Shown here: one piece after another, positions 36,007 through 47,470 of the stretch | Position numbering within the stretch: position 1 is the stretch's first letter | Layout of the letters: the number at the start of each line of letters is the position of its first letter | Assembly: GCF_022539315.1 (NCBI RefSeq) | Contig: NC_066326.1 | Coordinates: 5,906,601-5,970,600 of the forward strand | Direction: 5' to 3' | DNA length: 64,000 nucleotides | From: Serinus canaria | Lineage: Eukaryota > Chordata > Aves > Passeriformes > Fringillidae | Position numbers and translations under genes: made by a program | The notes under the pieces: model-generated | What the model was told of the DNA's origin: nothing | Databases searched by the model: none | The model's input: the letters and a program-made list of their open reading frames with translations, nothing else

Positions 36007-38923
36007 TCCCTCAATTTCTTGCTTCTCTGAAAATAGTAAAATTCTTGCCTTGGCTGTTGTTAGGTGGCTGCCAGAAAGGGAGGTGCTCTGATCCTGTCCT
36101 GGTGTAGCTAAGAACTTGTGTGTGTTCTTTGCTGCATTGAAAGCCTAAATATTTATGTTACAGTTCTGGTTCCTTGCCATGATCTTTACTTATATATCAT
36201 TGTGGTTATAGTTCCTAAATGATTTGAGCTCTAATAAATAGTTTATTCTGTTTCATATCAACAAGCCAAAATAATAATTGATCTTTCAGGATATAAACTC
36301 CTTTTATTACTTGAGGTATTGTTTGCTTTTACGGCTCAAGTTGTTTACAAGGAATTGTTTTTATGCAATATATTGTTCACTTGTGTATTCTGAAAGAATA
36401 ACAATAAAACATCATTGTGCTCCTGGTTTCCCTTTGAAAAGGCAAAGCAACCCTCCAAGCATGGTTGCTTTCCATGCTGTAATGGTTCTGTGCTCTTTTA
36501 CCATTGTGTTCTTTAAATAAAAAGCACAAGATGATCCTGCTGCACAGAAACACAACAATTGTTCCTGTAAACAGTGTGTGCTCTGGTATCTGTAGCTAGT
36601 CACTAGTTTCTTGTTTATTATTTTATCTTCTTAATGAGAAATCAAGTTGCTGATACTTCCTTGCTTTTTGGAACTAATTGTTCCATGATTTTAAAAAGCA
36701 CTTAATATAATTGGGAGTCATTAACTTCTGACACAATGTGATGGAAATGGAGGAAGTCCCTGTCTGAAGGGCTCTGGTGGCACAGATATCCCAGCAAGGA
36801 TTGCTCTGGGTGTGCATTCAGTGAATGCCTTAAATCCACAGCCTCCTCTGCTTGCTGCAGGAGCTGAGGCAGGGACCAGTCTGTCCATAGGCATTAAGGC
36901 TCATGAAATTGGGACATTTTGTGGTTCCCAGAGCTAAGCAGGGGCTCAGAGAGCTGACAGAGCTCAGCTGTGACCTGTTCTGTGGTACTGCCTTGTGCCT
37001 GCATGTCCTGGAGATCACCAAGGGGCCATGGTGGGGGTGGTTGGGAGAGTTTGTTCTTTGGAGGGCCTGGTGATAAATGTCAGTCCCACCCCCCCAAATC
37101 ATCTTGGTAGGCAATGGAAATGATTCCCAGGTGACTGATGGGGAAGGGAAAGGGGGGCATTTAAAGGGGAGAGTTCCTAAAGGCAGAGAATGCTTCTGGG
37201 GTGAGCTTGTGGGGCAACTTCCCTGGGACTGAGGGACCAGGGCAGTGCCAGCTCTGGGGAGAGCAGGGACGTGCCCAAGAGGTGCCACAGCTGAGAAAGG
37301 GCTGGAAATCCTTCTGGAACACTCACAGATGCTGGAAGGTGCTGTAGGCGCTTGAGCTGCAGCAGAACAGGTGGGATGCAAGGGTCTGGGAGAGGGCTGG
37401 GGGCTGAGCTGTGCTAGGGCTGCTGAGATGTGTTAGTGCTGCTGCTGCTGCCCTGCCTGCCCCTTTCTGGGCAGGAATGCAGCAGACAAGTTGTTTTGCT
37501 TCACCAGGCAGAAGGGGTTGATCTATTTTCATGTGTCAGTTTGGTAAGCATGACCCCAGCCTGGAAATACTGACTGCTCTCACTTGCTGGTGTGCTCTGT
37601 GCTCTTTCCAGCAGCAGCTTTGTCACAGTCTGTTGGTGACAAAAGCACCTGGGGAGGGCATGGGCTGTTTCCCTGTGAGGATCCCTGGGTGCTCTGCTGT
37701 TTCCAGCACTGCTGGCAGCTCTCCTGAGTTCCTGCACCATGCAGGGCAAAGTTTGGCTTATCTCACCATCCATCCTAATTAGGTGCTTTTTAAGGCAGAA
37801 TGTTTCTTTCTTTTTCTTTTTTTCCTTCTCCTTTTCAGTCTTGAAGTAGCACTGCTGCAGCCCAGAGACTTTGTGTTCAGAATCTTCTGACAGCAAAGCT
37901 TGAGGAATGTGTCCCTGCTGCAAAACACTCTCAGATCACTTGCAGAAAAGAGAGATTACAATCCCTGCTATGTTTTGCATGCCACAGCTTGAAACCTTCA
38001 AGCCTGGAAGGTGGGCTGCCCAGCTCCTGCCTTCCAGAGAGAGCCTTTGAGAGGAGAAAGCTGCTGTCTCTTGCTGCTTCCTATCTCCATCTCCAAAACT
38101 GTTTCTTTGTGAATGAGTGTAATGGTAAAACAAAGCCTGGCAATAAGTGGCCTTCCAAAATTGTGCATTTTCAGTCTTCTGATCTTGCCGCCTTTTGTCT
38201 CTGGGCTGTTCTGACCTATTCATGTCAAGAGAGCAAAGAATCTGTGAGACTCTGATAAATTTGTACAGCCCCTGCATAGTCTAGGAGAAGGTTTAATTTG
38301 ATCTGACATTTACTAATCTGCCAAGACTTTCAGTGATTTGTTTTCATACCAAGTTGAGTTTTATATCCCATAGAGAAATGGGTAAACATATTTCACTGGT
38401 AACAACAGCAAGTGTATGAAGCCAAAAATTGGTATTCATGCACTTGAAATTCCTTTCTGCTTGCTTTTTATGGGGATTTATTCCCCTTGCTAATTGCCAG
38501 GTTGCTAATTTTGTTCACCTGGTAAAGTGCTGGCAGAGTCTTAGCTGTGAATTATGTGGGCCATTTTGTTTGGTTTAGTCTTGCATTGCATTCATATTTT
38601 CCTAAGGCTGTTGCCTTAACACACTGGCTGTAAAAGTGATTCCAAATATCAGATTGTTTTTCTACCCACCACATGTGACTGGTCTGACAGCAGCTTGTGT
38701 ATAGATATTCTTGGATTTATGTCTTTAAATGGCTCTCACACCACAGTGGGAAATTGCTTGGTTATTTATGTGTTTCTCACACTTTGTGAGTAAATTAGTG
38801 AAACAGTGGGATTCTCCAGTGCATTTTTTGTGTGTTTTCTTGGTTTGTGTGTTGTTGGTTGCCGGGGTTTTTTCCCCCCTTTTTGACTTCTTTTAAATTT
38901 CTATTACTTTTTATATATTTTAG

Positions 38924-38988
38924 GATACCCTGATGAGGTACTAGTGGAAAAAAAAATTCTGTTTAGATCTGGAATCTGCATTCAATGA
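38924..38988 (+). other. Exon-like segment after a strong acceptor (speculative)
   Basis: TACTTTTTATATATTTTAG (AG at 38922-38923) is a plausible acceptor. The following frame reads Tyr-Pro-Asp-Glu-Val-Leu-Val-Glu and stays open for 20 codons to TGA at 38986-38988. A donor-like GTACTA at 38938 would instead define a 14-nt micro-exon. The length is too short to be statistically meaningful, and no family is recognised. Confidence 0.13.
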
Positions 38989-39309
38989 AGTCACAGGAGA
39001 AGATTACTTGAACCCCTGGTATAAAAAAAATAATTTCATAGTTCTAATTGTTGTATCTGAAGCCTAGAGGATGATCAGCCCTTACAAAAATCCATAGTGA
39101 TGGCATAAATGGGGCATTGGAAGTTAATGCATGAGAAAAATCAGTTGCCCTTTGAAGGAAAAACCAGGAAAACCAAACTAAGATCATGCACCCTGTCCTA
39201 ACACTGCTAATTTTGACTTCAAGCCTGAACAGTGCCACAAAGTAAAGCATAGGAATAGATCTGACTATAGAGACTCCTGTGCCTGGGACACCCCAGGTGC
39301 TCATCTGGA

Positions 39310-41185
39310 TTATTCCCTTGCTTTAGATTTGTTTTCTTGTTGTGAGAGGTCTGTTCTGAAGTTGAGACTTTGGACTGAGGTTTCCAGGACGGTGTTTGAG
39401 GTGTGTGGGTGGATGCAGCCCCACTGGGGATGCTGCAGTGATTGTGATCCCCCTCACCAAGGTCTCTGCTGTCACTGCACTGGGGACTTTGGTGTTCCCT
39501 CCCAGTAAAACCCAAATGAGTGCCCAGTGTGTCACCTTATGTTATGTAACCTTTACTGCCCAATTTCCATATCTGTTTCCTTCCTTGCAAGCCCTCCAGC
39601 TCCTTGCTGGATGGAGCACAGTGGGGATTCTGGTTCCCAGCTGGGAATGAGGGGATGGTGCCTGCAAGGACATGTTCCCCCCTACCAGGACAGGCAGAAT
39701 CAGCCTTATGCCACTGCTCTAACTCCAGTCACGTCCCCTTTCTGTGGGGAGAGGGCTCCAGCCAGCACAGCCAGCTCCAGGGCCTTGTGGCAAATCAGCA
39801 GTGTCCTTGTTTTATTTCCTCAGATTGGATTTCATTAACCTTCAGCTTGCTTGCTCACTGCAAACCAATTTCTGACAAGCGAGTTTGGGGTTTCTGGCCT
39901 CCTCCACCCTGCTGTGCTCACCATCAGTGCACTCCACCTTCCAGTGGGTGCCTGGAAGTGCTGGCTGAGCTCCTCAGCATCCTCCTCCTCACCTGCTGCA
40001 GCATCCCTGCCCAGAGCCAGGGAGGGATGCTTGCCTTAAAGCACTGGGGAATGGTTCCCAGCCTGGTAAATCCAACAGCAGTCGGGAAGGTGATCACTCC
40101 TTCTGGAATTAGTAAAATGTTAATTGGCTGCCAGCAAACCTGAGTCAGGCACAGCTGCCTGTGGGTTTGGTTTGCTTTAAAAACTACTCAGGATAAAATC
40201 TGTTGACAGCTTAAAGCTGTGTAGTGCTTTTTAATTTGTTTAAATTTCCATATTCTCACCCTGAGTAAGTTGGCAGGTATGGCTGGGATGCTCACCAACC
40301 ATATTACTCAGGTTTTGGTATCAGCACATTAACTGCACACTTGGCACTTTAGAATTGCAATGGCTTGGTGTTAGGCAATTCTTTTGATAACAATCAGAGG
40401 GATTCTGATGAATTAAGAGATTATTTAATCATGCCTGGGTTCTTTCTTAGGCTTCTTTCTTAAGGTTTAAAAATTAATTCCAAGTTTTGAAGACAAAAGG
40501 TTTTTTAGGCAGCTTGACTTTTAGAGGGACTTCTAATAGCTAACAGTATTGAATGTGTAGGGAAACTCTGAGCCACTCTTTGCAGTAAATCCTCATTCTT
40601 CATTATGATTTTTGCTATGTATAACTCATACTTACAAAAAAAAAAGAATCACTATTTTTTCTCTCCTGCCAAAGAGAGATTATGGTCTATTTTTTCAAAT
40701 GCTGGGAAAGTGGGTAGGAAAGGTGGCTCTGAGTAGAACTCTCTGCTCTTACCAGTGGTCCTGCTGGCTGTCCAGGGTGACAGAGGAGAAGTTTGTCTGT
40801 TCATTTCGGGGAATACATTCTACCTTTGCCCAAATGTAATGTAATTGTGAGTGTGGCATTAGTGGGGAATGGTGCTGATAGCCAGGGTGCCCTGCAGTCA
40901 GGAGGAGCTGGCTTTGCAAGACTCTCACAAAGCCAATGTCAGAAATACATTTAAATACATTAATTGTCAGTATGTAAATGGGAAAAGATGGTGAACTAAA
41001 GGGAGTTCTCCCTTAATTTCAGGTATTGCTGCTCTTTAGTTTTACAGTCCCTGAAACACACTCCTCCCCTTAACTCCTTGTATTTTGTGGGGCTGTGGCA
41101 CATCCGCAGAGTGCAGAGGCATCAGCAGAGAACTGCTTAATGTAGTAAAGACTCTTTACCCTCCCTTTCTTTTTATCTCCATCTC
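39310..41185. other. Unique non-coding stretch, no gene seen
   Basis: The GC-richer part (39390-40040) holds open frames up to 179 codons (39604-40143 plus) with Ser/Pro/Cys/Leu-rich chance composition. The rest is AT-leaning unique sequence. No repeat family was found. Confidence 0.5.
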
Positions 41186-41202
41186 TTTTTTTTTTTTTTT
41201 TT
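41186..41202. repeat. Poly-T run (T17)
   Basis: A pure T17 run sits inside a longer pyrimidine tract beginning near 41158. It is followed by unique, AT-leaning sequence to about 41500 that has the look of non-coding regulatory DNA. Confidence 0.9.
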
Positions 41203-42064
41203 CTTTAATGACCTGGCCAGTGCACTAAAGAGTTTGATTCTGAAAGCCTTAAAAATGCTGGTTCAGGCCCAATTGCCTTTATATGCCAAGGTTAAGTAAG
41301 ATGTAGGCTTTAAATGTGTCAGAAGAAGCTTATACATGCATAGCTTGCTTTATGTCTTCAAATATTTGACATATACAAAAAAAAAAAGCTCTAACTCTTT
41401 TCTGACTGAGATGCTTTTAAAAGAAGCTAAAAAAGAGAGATTCTTCAGTTGCTTTTGCCATGCTGCATGTTACCTCATTAATTCAACTTGATATTCATCA
41501 TTAGACAGTGCAGTTGGCAAAGTTCATCCCCTCTTCACCCAGGCAGGATGGACCTGGGCAATGAATGGCACAGTGGAGCTGTTTGAATGGTCTTTGGAGA
41601 AGGCCTTCTGCAAAGGAGGAGGTTTTCCACATGAAATATCTTGTTATCCTGACCAGGAGGCTGTTTGTTAAAAGGCCAAGAGCATCACAGGGTTCTTAGC
41701 TCTCCTGCCCAGAGTGCATTTTCCAGGGATTGAGCATCTTTGTGAACTGTTTGCTGAACAAAGGTGATTTTAATGCTGTGTATTAAGATAGGCTTTCACA
41801 ACTGGCACAGCTGGGAGAGTGATCTGGGACATGGTGCTGTCTGTTACTGTGGAAAGTCTCTTTAAACATCTCTTACTCATCTTTTCTATACAGAAGTACC
41901 TTCTTTTGTGCTCTTTTTGTTCAAGCAATTGGCAGATTATGTTCTTATTAGTCCACTCTTAAATAGCTACAGATTAAAAAAGGCTTTTTTATTAAAGCTC
42001 TGTTGTAATTTTGCAAGTAATGCATTGTCAGGAAATCGAATACTCTTTTTTTTTTTTTTTACCA

Positions 42065-42395
42065 GAGTGGATAATTAACCACTGCAGCAATTCATCAAAT
42101 GTTACCCAGTGGGTTCCCTCTCATGGAATGTGTTAAGTCAAGGATTGATATATAGGGAAATGCTCTAGTTAAAGCAGAAGCCAGGGAGGAATTGATTGAT
42201 ATGATGTGGCCTGTGTTACATGGGAATAGATCATCTCGGGATCCCTCGAGGCTATAAATCCATATGAATCTGTTACCTCTAAATACTGATAGGAGATTAG
42301 ATCTGGGGATGTAAAATGTCTCCAATTTCCCCGAGTGACAATGGTGCCACATTGAGGCATTGTCCTGGTCCCAGCACGGTGTCACCTTGTGAATT
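42065..42395. promoter_or_regulatory. Candidate conserved regulatory element
   Basis: A non-repetitive, factor-core-rich stretch contains a PBX/HOX-type TGATTGAT (42193-42200), CTATAAATCC and CCATATGAAT beside each other, a CCTCGAGG palindrome near 42245, and several retained CpGs in an otherwise CpG-poor neighbourhood. It lies between a T15 run (42046-42060) and the AT block at 42.6 kb. Enhancer function is inferred from texture only. Confidence 0.25.
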
Positions 42396-42637
42396 GGTGG
42401 GGTGATTTAATGAGCACTCCTGGGTGGCTGCCTCTGTGTGTGCCCACCAAAGGGAGCCTGCCTTAGCTGGAGAGACGGGAGATCAGGTGCTCAGAGACCA
42501 GGAGTCACTGCAGAAAAGATCTCACAGTGAGAACTGTCCTCCTCCACTGTTGGCAAAAAACCCCTCCAAACTGAAATCATGGATACCTGTTTGGTTTGGG
42601 CTTTTTTCCCTAAGGAAAAGTGTCATTGTTGAGGAAT

Positions 42638-42839
42638 TTATATATATATAATGTATATATAAAATACATAAATATTAGTATATATAACAAATATACATAT
42701 GACATATCATATATATGGCATATATTATATACATTACATATATGATCTATATACACATATATAACATATATCATACATGTCTATAAATTATATATAACAT
42801 ATATATGTCACATATATATATATTAAAAAAAAAAAAAAA
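42638..42839. repeat. AT-alternating low-complexity block with poly-A end
   Basis: About 185 bp of imperfect TATA/CATATA repeats are nearly all alternating purine-pyrimidine and end in an A15 run (42825-42839). Many self-complementary segments (ATATATGGCATATAT-like) mean it could extrude cruciforms, and it is a likely site of nucleosome exclusion and sequencing error. No transposon ends are seen. Confidence 0.93.
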
Positions 42840-44199
42840 GACTAAATGGTTTTTTTCTCTATGCTTTTTTTTGTTGAATGCATTTACTTGCTTACTTTCC
42901 TTACTAGGAGAAAACCTTGGAAGCTTTCAGGTTTTACTAACCCTTGGCTTTGAATTCCATCCAGTTCTGGTTGTAAAATGAATCCCCTCATTTTACAGCT
43001 GAGTAACTTTGGGAAGTGTTAGAAACCTGCGACCCAATTCACCCTTCAGCATCAGGATACTCCACATGTTTTGTAGGATTACTGAGGGTGTGCTTAAGAA
43101 AGTGTTTTTCTATTTGTGCTTCTCTACTAGTCATTGGATTCATACTAATGGTTATCTTTACTTTGTATTAGCATTTATATAATCACAGATTTATTTGAGC
43201 TGCAGCTTGTTTTGAAAGCAATTGCTGGCTGAGTGATGGTGTGGCTGTGGTTGGTGCAGGAGGAGCCTGCCCATGAATACTAAATGCTCCTGGAGTGGTT
43301 CTTTGTGTATTGGGTCTTATTGGAAGGGCTGTCTTTGATCCAATCACTTTGTTATAAAGTGTTGAGAGGGCACTATAGTTGAATGAGGGGGTGAGAACTT
43401 AGTCATGGATTTTAGAATCAGGGTGCATAGATGTAAAAACAGATTAAAAAAAGCCCAGAGTTGGTGGTTTACAACCAACTGTTGGTAGGTTTATTGTGAG
43501 TGGTTTGTTTTTCAGCAGTGACTCTATATTTGCTTCTCGGTGTTGAAGGGACTCTGCACGTCCCAGTCCTCCCCAGCGAATGCAGATGCTGGGATTTGGG
43601 TTCTGTCCCTGTGCTTTGCACATGGGAAATGCTCCTGGAGCCTCGGGGGGCCCAGCTCTGCTTTCAGAGAGCCAGGGCAGCAGAGGTGCCCTTAACTGGA
43701 CTGCTAAGAGCAGTGATGAGAAACCTCCCCCTCCGTTGTTTTGAAGGAATTTAGATGGAATTTAAAAGGTATTTTTAAGGAATTTTTCCTGTCCCTCCCT
43801 GAGCACTGAGTCAGAGCCTTCCTGGGCTTTCAGCTTCCCCCCTCTCCCATTTCCAGGCAGGGTGATGCTGTCTGGCAGAGGAAGCAGGGATGGGGAGCAG
43901 GGAGGGAGCCTCCAGCACTGGGGACCTGCTGCAGTCTCTTGACCAGGTCCCACAAACAGATCTGCACCCTGTCTTTGAGACAGCAATTTTCTTGACCAAT
44001 GGATTTGGAGGTCTGTCTGTCTCTGCTTTATTATTGCTATTTATTGCAATCAGTGTTTGTTTGGCAGAAGGTTTTTGTGTTTAATACCAGCCCTGCTGCC
44101 CATTGCCAGGAAATTTAGAACCTGTGAGTGATTTCAAAGGCCATCTGACTCCAAAGCTTCCAGCAGGATTTATGTTTCTGCTGGTGCAGAGTTACAGTG

Positions 44200-44520
44200 T
44201 CATAAGCTTTTTATTTGTTCTTATTATACCATGGGCATCTGCAGACCGTTGAGTCCAGTTTTCTTCAGCTGTTTATGTGCAAATACATCTCCGATCTTGT
44301 GAAAGGAGGTCATTCATTATTTCCACTGACTGCTGCTCCAAGGAAAAGGCTCCCCCCCATAAGTCATTAAAAGAAAATGGAATTAGTTGTGCCAAAACTG
44401 TTGGCTACAAAATACATATGACTCCACTGTTCGTATGGAGGCTGAAAAAAGCTCTTGGTTATTTGGAATATACTCCTGATTCAGTGTCTGATCAGGTTTT
44501 ATTCTGGTAAATCTGGCTTG
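44200..44520. other. Unique AT-leaning stretch, possible regulatory DNA
   Basis: Retained CpGs (CAGACCGTTGAG, ATCTCCGATCTTG, CTGTTCGTATGG) and TAAT/ATTT-type cores occur without low complexity. The overlapping plus frame at 44277-44510 (77 codons) is Lys/Ser-rich and unrecognised. This could be conserved non-coding DNA; nothing shows it directly. Confidence 0.18.
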
Positions 44521-45750
44521 CTGTCTGCAGTTTAGCTGGCAGTGGAACCTGGGGTGCGCTGCCAGGGCTGCAGTGGGATCCCTGAAAGGCTTAATTTAGT
44601 TTCAAATTGTTGTAAACAATCATTTATTAAACTCCTACTCTCTTTCCTGCCTGGCCAAAACAGTAGCAAGTTCCCTTCCAAGATTATTTCTAAAATTTTG
44701 ACTTTTGGTGGAATCCAAAGGTTGCAGAGTGCAAAACTTGGGGTCTGGTCCTTCCTCCTTCTGGTCCTTGCAAATGACTTAGGAATTCTGAGTCAGGGCT
44801 TACTGTCTAAACCCATTTCTGTCTGTTTTTGAAATAATGTGTTTATTAATGCAGTGTGATTTGAACAGCTGCCAAATGTAACAATAACTAGGTTTAGTTG
44901 TTAAAGTGCTTTTCTGGAGATCCTAATTTTTAACGTTCTGATATTTCTTTTCTTTTTTCTTTCCTAAAAGAAAAAGGGGTTTTGCTGACTGGCCTGATAT
45001 GTAATCCCTCAGGGGAAAAAGAGATACATTTCTAGGTGTACTGGTCTGGTGTCTGTGTGGGGGTATGTGGTGGTGCTGGGTCACTGTGGGATGGAGCAAT
45101 GCAGTCATGGCATGACCAATCCTGACCCTTTATTTCTGCTTAAAGCTTTAGTACCTTCTGTCTAAGGATATGATGCACCCAAAAAATCACATTTCTGTGC
45201 CACTAATAAAAGGTCTGTAACAGACTTCAGATCACTGAGTGATAAAAATCCACTTTTAGTCCTCCCCCAAGTTTTAGCCATGTCTTTCAAATGTCATCTG
45301 GAGGTGTTGTCATTATCTGTATCTGCTTGTTGTGCCTTGGACAGGCAACAGAGATTTGTGTGGGAAACAAATATCCTATACAAGGTAATACTGCTGAATG
45401 ACTCTTTAGCTTTTTAATGTTTCTGCAGAAAAGATGGATGTAACTCCTGAGTCCTGGGCTGGCAGCACTGTTGGAGTGTGTGCCACACTGGCAGTGTAAT
45501 CTGTCTTCCAGCATTTCATCTACTATACATTTGCTTATCCAAATATTACTTTGTTATTTTTATAGCTGTCACTTGCAGTTCAGCTCAGAACAGCAAATGT
45601 CAGAAGAGAGTTACAAACAGCACCAGCATTTTTTGTGGTGTATTTGTTGGATGGTTCCTCCACGTAACTATTGGAAAGGGGAAGTATGGAACAGTGGAAT
45701 GATTCTGTGAAGGCAGTCAAGGGTTTCTGGATTTTTCATCCTAGGCATCC

Positions 45751-45763
45751 CTAGCAGGTGGCA
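45751..45763 (+). promoter_or_regulatory. Weak CTCF-type motif
   Basis: CTAGCAGGTGGCA matches the CTCF core CCASYAGRKGGCR with one mismatch (CTA for CCA). Its orientation is opposite to the stronger site at 27.4 kb, so the pair is divergent rather than convergent. Chance occurrence is likely. Confidence 0.25.
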
Positions 45764-46049
45764 ATGATTACAAGTCTTGTCCTGCAGAGCTCCATTTTTG
45801 TAGATCAATGTGTATTTTTACCCTATTATTGATCCTTCTTTGTACAAGGATTTCCAGCATGGCAGGGAGGGAGGGGAGCCTGTGTTGAGCCCAGCTCCAG
45901 CTGGTCTGGAGGCACAGCCACAACCTGCTCTGATAATCTTAGGCACCAGTCCAAGCAGCTCTCCAGTGTGGCCTTAAGGCAGGATTCCTGGAAATCTCTC
46001 TCCTGGATCTTTTCCCAAATGTTTCAGATGGGGCTTTTTGAAAGATAAT

Positions 46050-46568
46050 CTATATTATCATCTTTGTAAGGAAAGGTAGTTGTTCCCAAATGCATATTTC
46101 TATGTAGTCATCCTGCTCCCTGAGAAGGTTCTCTTGAAAATGAGCCCTGCTGTGCTTCACTGCTAGAGTGATGTCATCTGGAACCTTCTCTGTGAATTTT
46201 GGACATGTTCTTGTTGTTGGAAAGAGCACTGGTGTTGATTCTGCTGAAATATTCCCAGATATACTGCTGGGTTTTCTAGCAGGCAGATTGAAAAGGAGCA
46301 CTGTGGTATCAATAGATGCTCCATGTTCTGCTGTGAGGAGCTGTGCAGTAATGATTTGCAGCATGTAACTGCACATCTTGGCATGGATGCAGATGTGTAA
46401 TGCTAATTCTTGAACACACTGAGGTGGTTCTTTTGAAATCAGCATTATTGCAGTTTTCTGGCAGGTGCTGGGATAGGTAGAGGATCTTGCATGCTTTTCT
46501 TGAAGCCAGTGGACTGTTGGCCTGGCATTTGAACCTGTTTGAGGCTGGGAAGAAGTTTTATAAAATCT
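46050..46568 (-). other. Long minus-strand open frame (about 170 codons stop to stop), unknown
   Basis: From the stop near 46569 the frame is open leftward to 46050, with an internal Met codon at 46445 (131 codons from there). Composition is balanced, with Ile, Leu, Lys, Glu, His and Thr in protein-like proportions and little Pro/Ser runs. A CTCTACCTATCCCAG acceptor-like tract lies in frame just upstream of the Met (AG at about 46468-46469). No family is recognised. It could be a decayed coding fragment, an old transposon remnant, or chance. Confidence 0.15.
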
Positions 46569-47019
46569 TCAGGAATCCTTCAGTTGTGGTGAGGAGCTCT
46601 TGGGAAAACAGGGTGGTTTGGTGGGAGGGAAACTCCAGGCACTGGCCTCCAAGGTGGTCTCAGCAGGCTGTCCCTGGGAAAGGATGATAATGGTAGCAGC
46701 TGATTTCTTTGAGCTTTGCTTGGGAAATGGCTATTTCCATAAAACCTAGGCCTACAAGAAGTTTTGTTCTCATTGTTGCCATTGCTATGAAAGTTGTTTT
46801 GATGCTGTTGCTCCATTTCTGGGCTCATCCAAAAGGACCATCCAAAAGCAGAAGTTTCCAGCTTGGTTGTGTGATTTATACCCAGAGGTGCCATCCCAAG
46901 GTCAGGAGCTGGGCTGGTCATGAGATGGTCTTTGTCTCTGGGGCTGTGGGAAGGACTCTGGGGAACCTGAGTCTAATTTCAGCCTTTTTGTTATTTTTTT
47001 TTTCCTCCCTTCTTTCCCC

Positions 47020-47470
47020 ACAATGCAATCTGACTATTAGTATTTGTGGAAGCTTAATAAGAACCACAATAAATGTGGACTATTTCATTTTGCTTCCCCT
47101 GTAATTGCCAGCCCATATCTCCCTCCATTATCCTTTCATCTTCTTTTCAGGCTGGCTAATAGTTGCTTAGTGATTACATTTAATGGTGTGAGAGCCTTTT
47201 AGTTTGGATACCCTGCTTTTCCTCCCCTCTTGCTTATAGAGATGTTTACATTTTTAGCCAGAGCTATGATTTGTCTCCTATATAATTGCATGGAAAGCAA
47301 CAGTTCACATTCCTAGACGGGCATCCTGAATTTATTTTTATATCATTCTAATGCCTTTCCCACGCTCAGTTCACCCCGTAGAGTCTCTTGATTAGTTCAA
47401 CTAACTGTTCCCCTTCCCACAGATTTGTTTCTTTGCAGTGAACTGCATATTTTAGCCAGTCTGGTGTGGT
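47020..47470. promoter_or_regulatory. Candidate conserved non-coding element
   Basis: There are about 450 bp with no low-complexity sequence and no long frame, but dense short cores such as GCTTAATAAGAACC, GTTGCTTAGTGATTAC, TTGATTAG and CACAATAAATG, plus retained CpGs (CTAGACGGGC, CCCACGCTC, CCCCGTAG). The texture resembles deeply conserved enhancers. Conservation is untested. Confidence 0.25.

Noticed and set aside
36830..37381. 183-codon minus frame as a gene
   Set aside because: Very rich in Ser, Pro and Thr, with no recognisable motif, and the opposite strand is ordinary GC-rich unique DNA.
39604..40143. 179-codon plus frame as a gene
   Set aside because: Composition like random GC-rich vertebrate DNA, overlapping frames in the other two phases, no domain.
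42975..43040. MIR-like SINE start (CCCTCATTTTACAGCTGAG)
   Set aside because: Only about 25 bp resemble MIR and the core and tail are absent, so the match may be chance.
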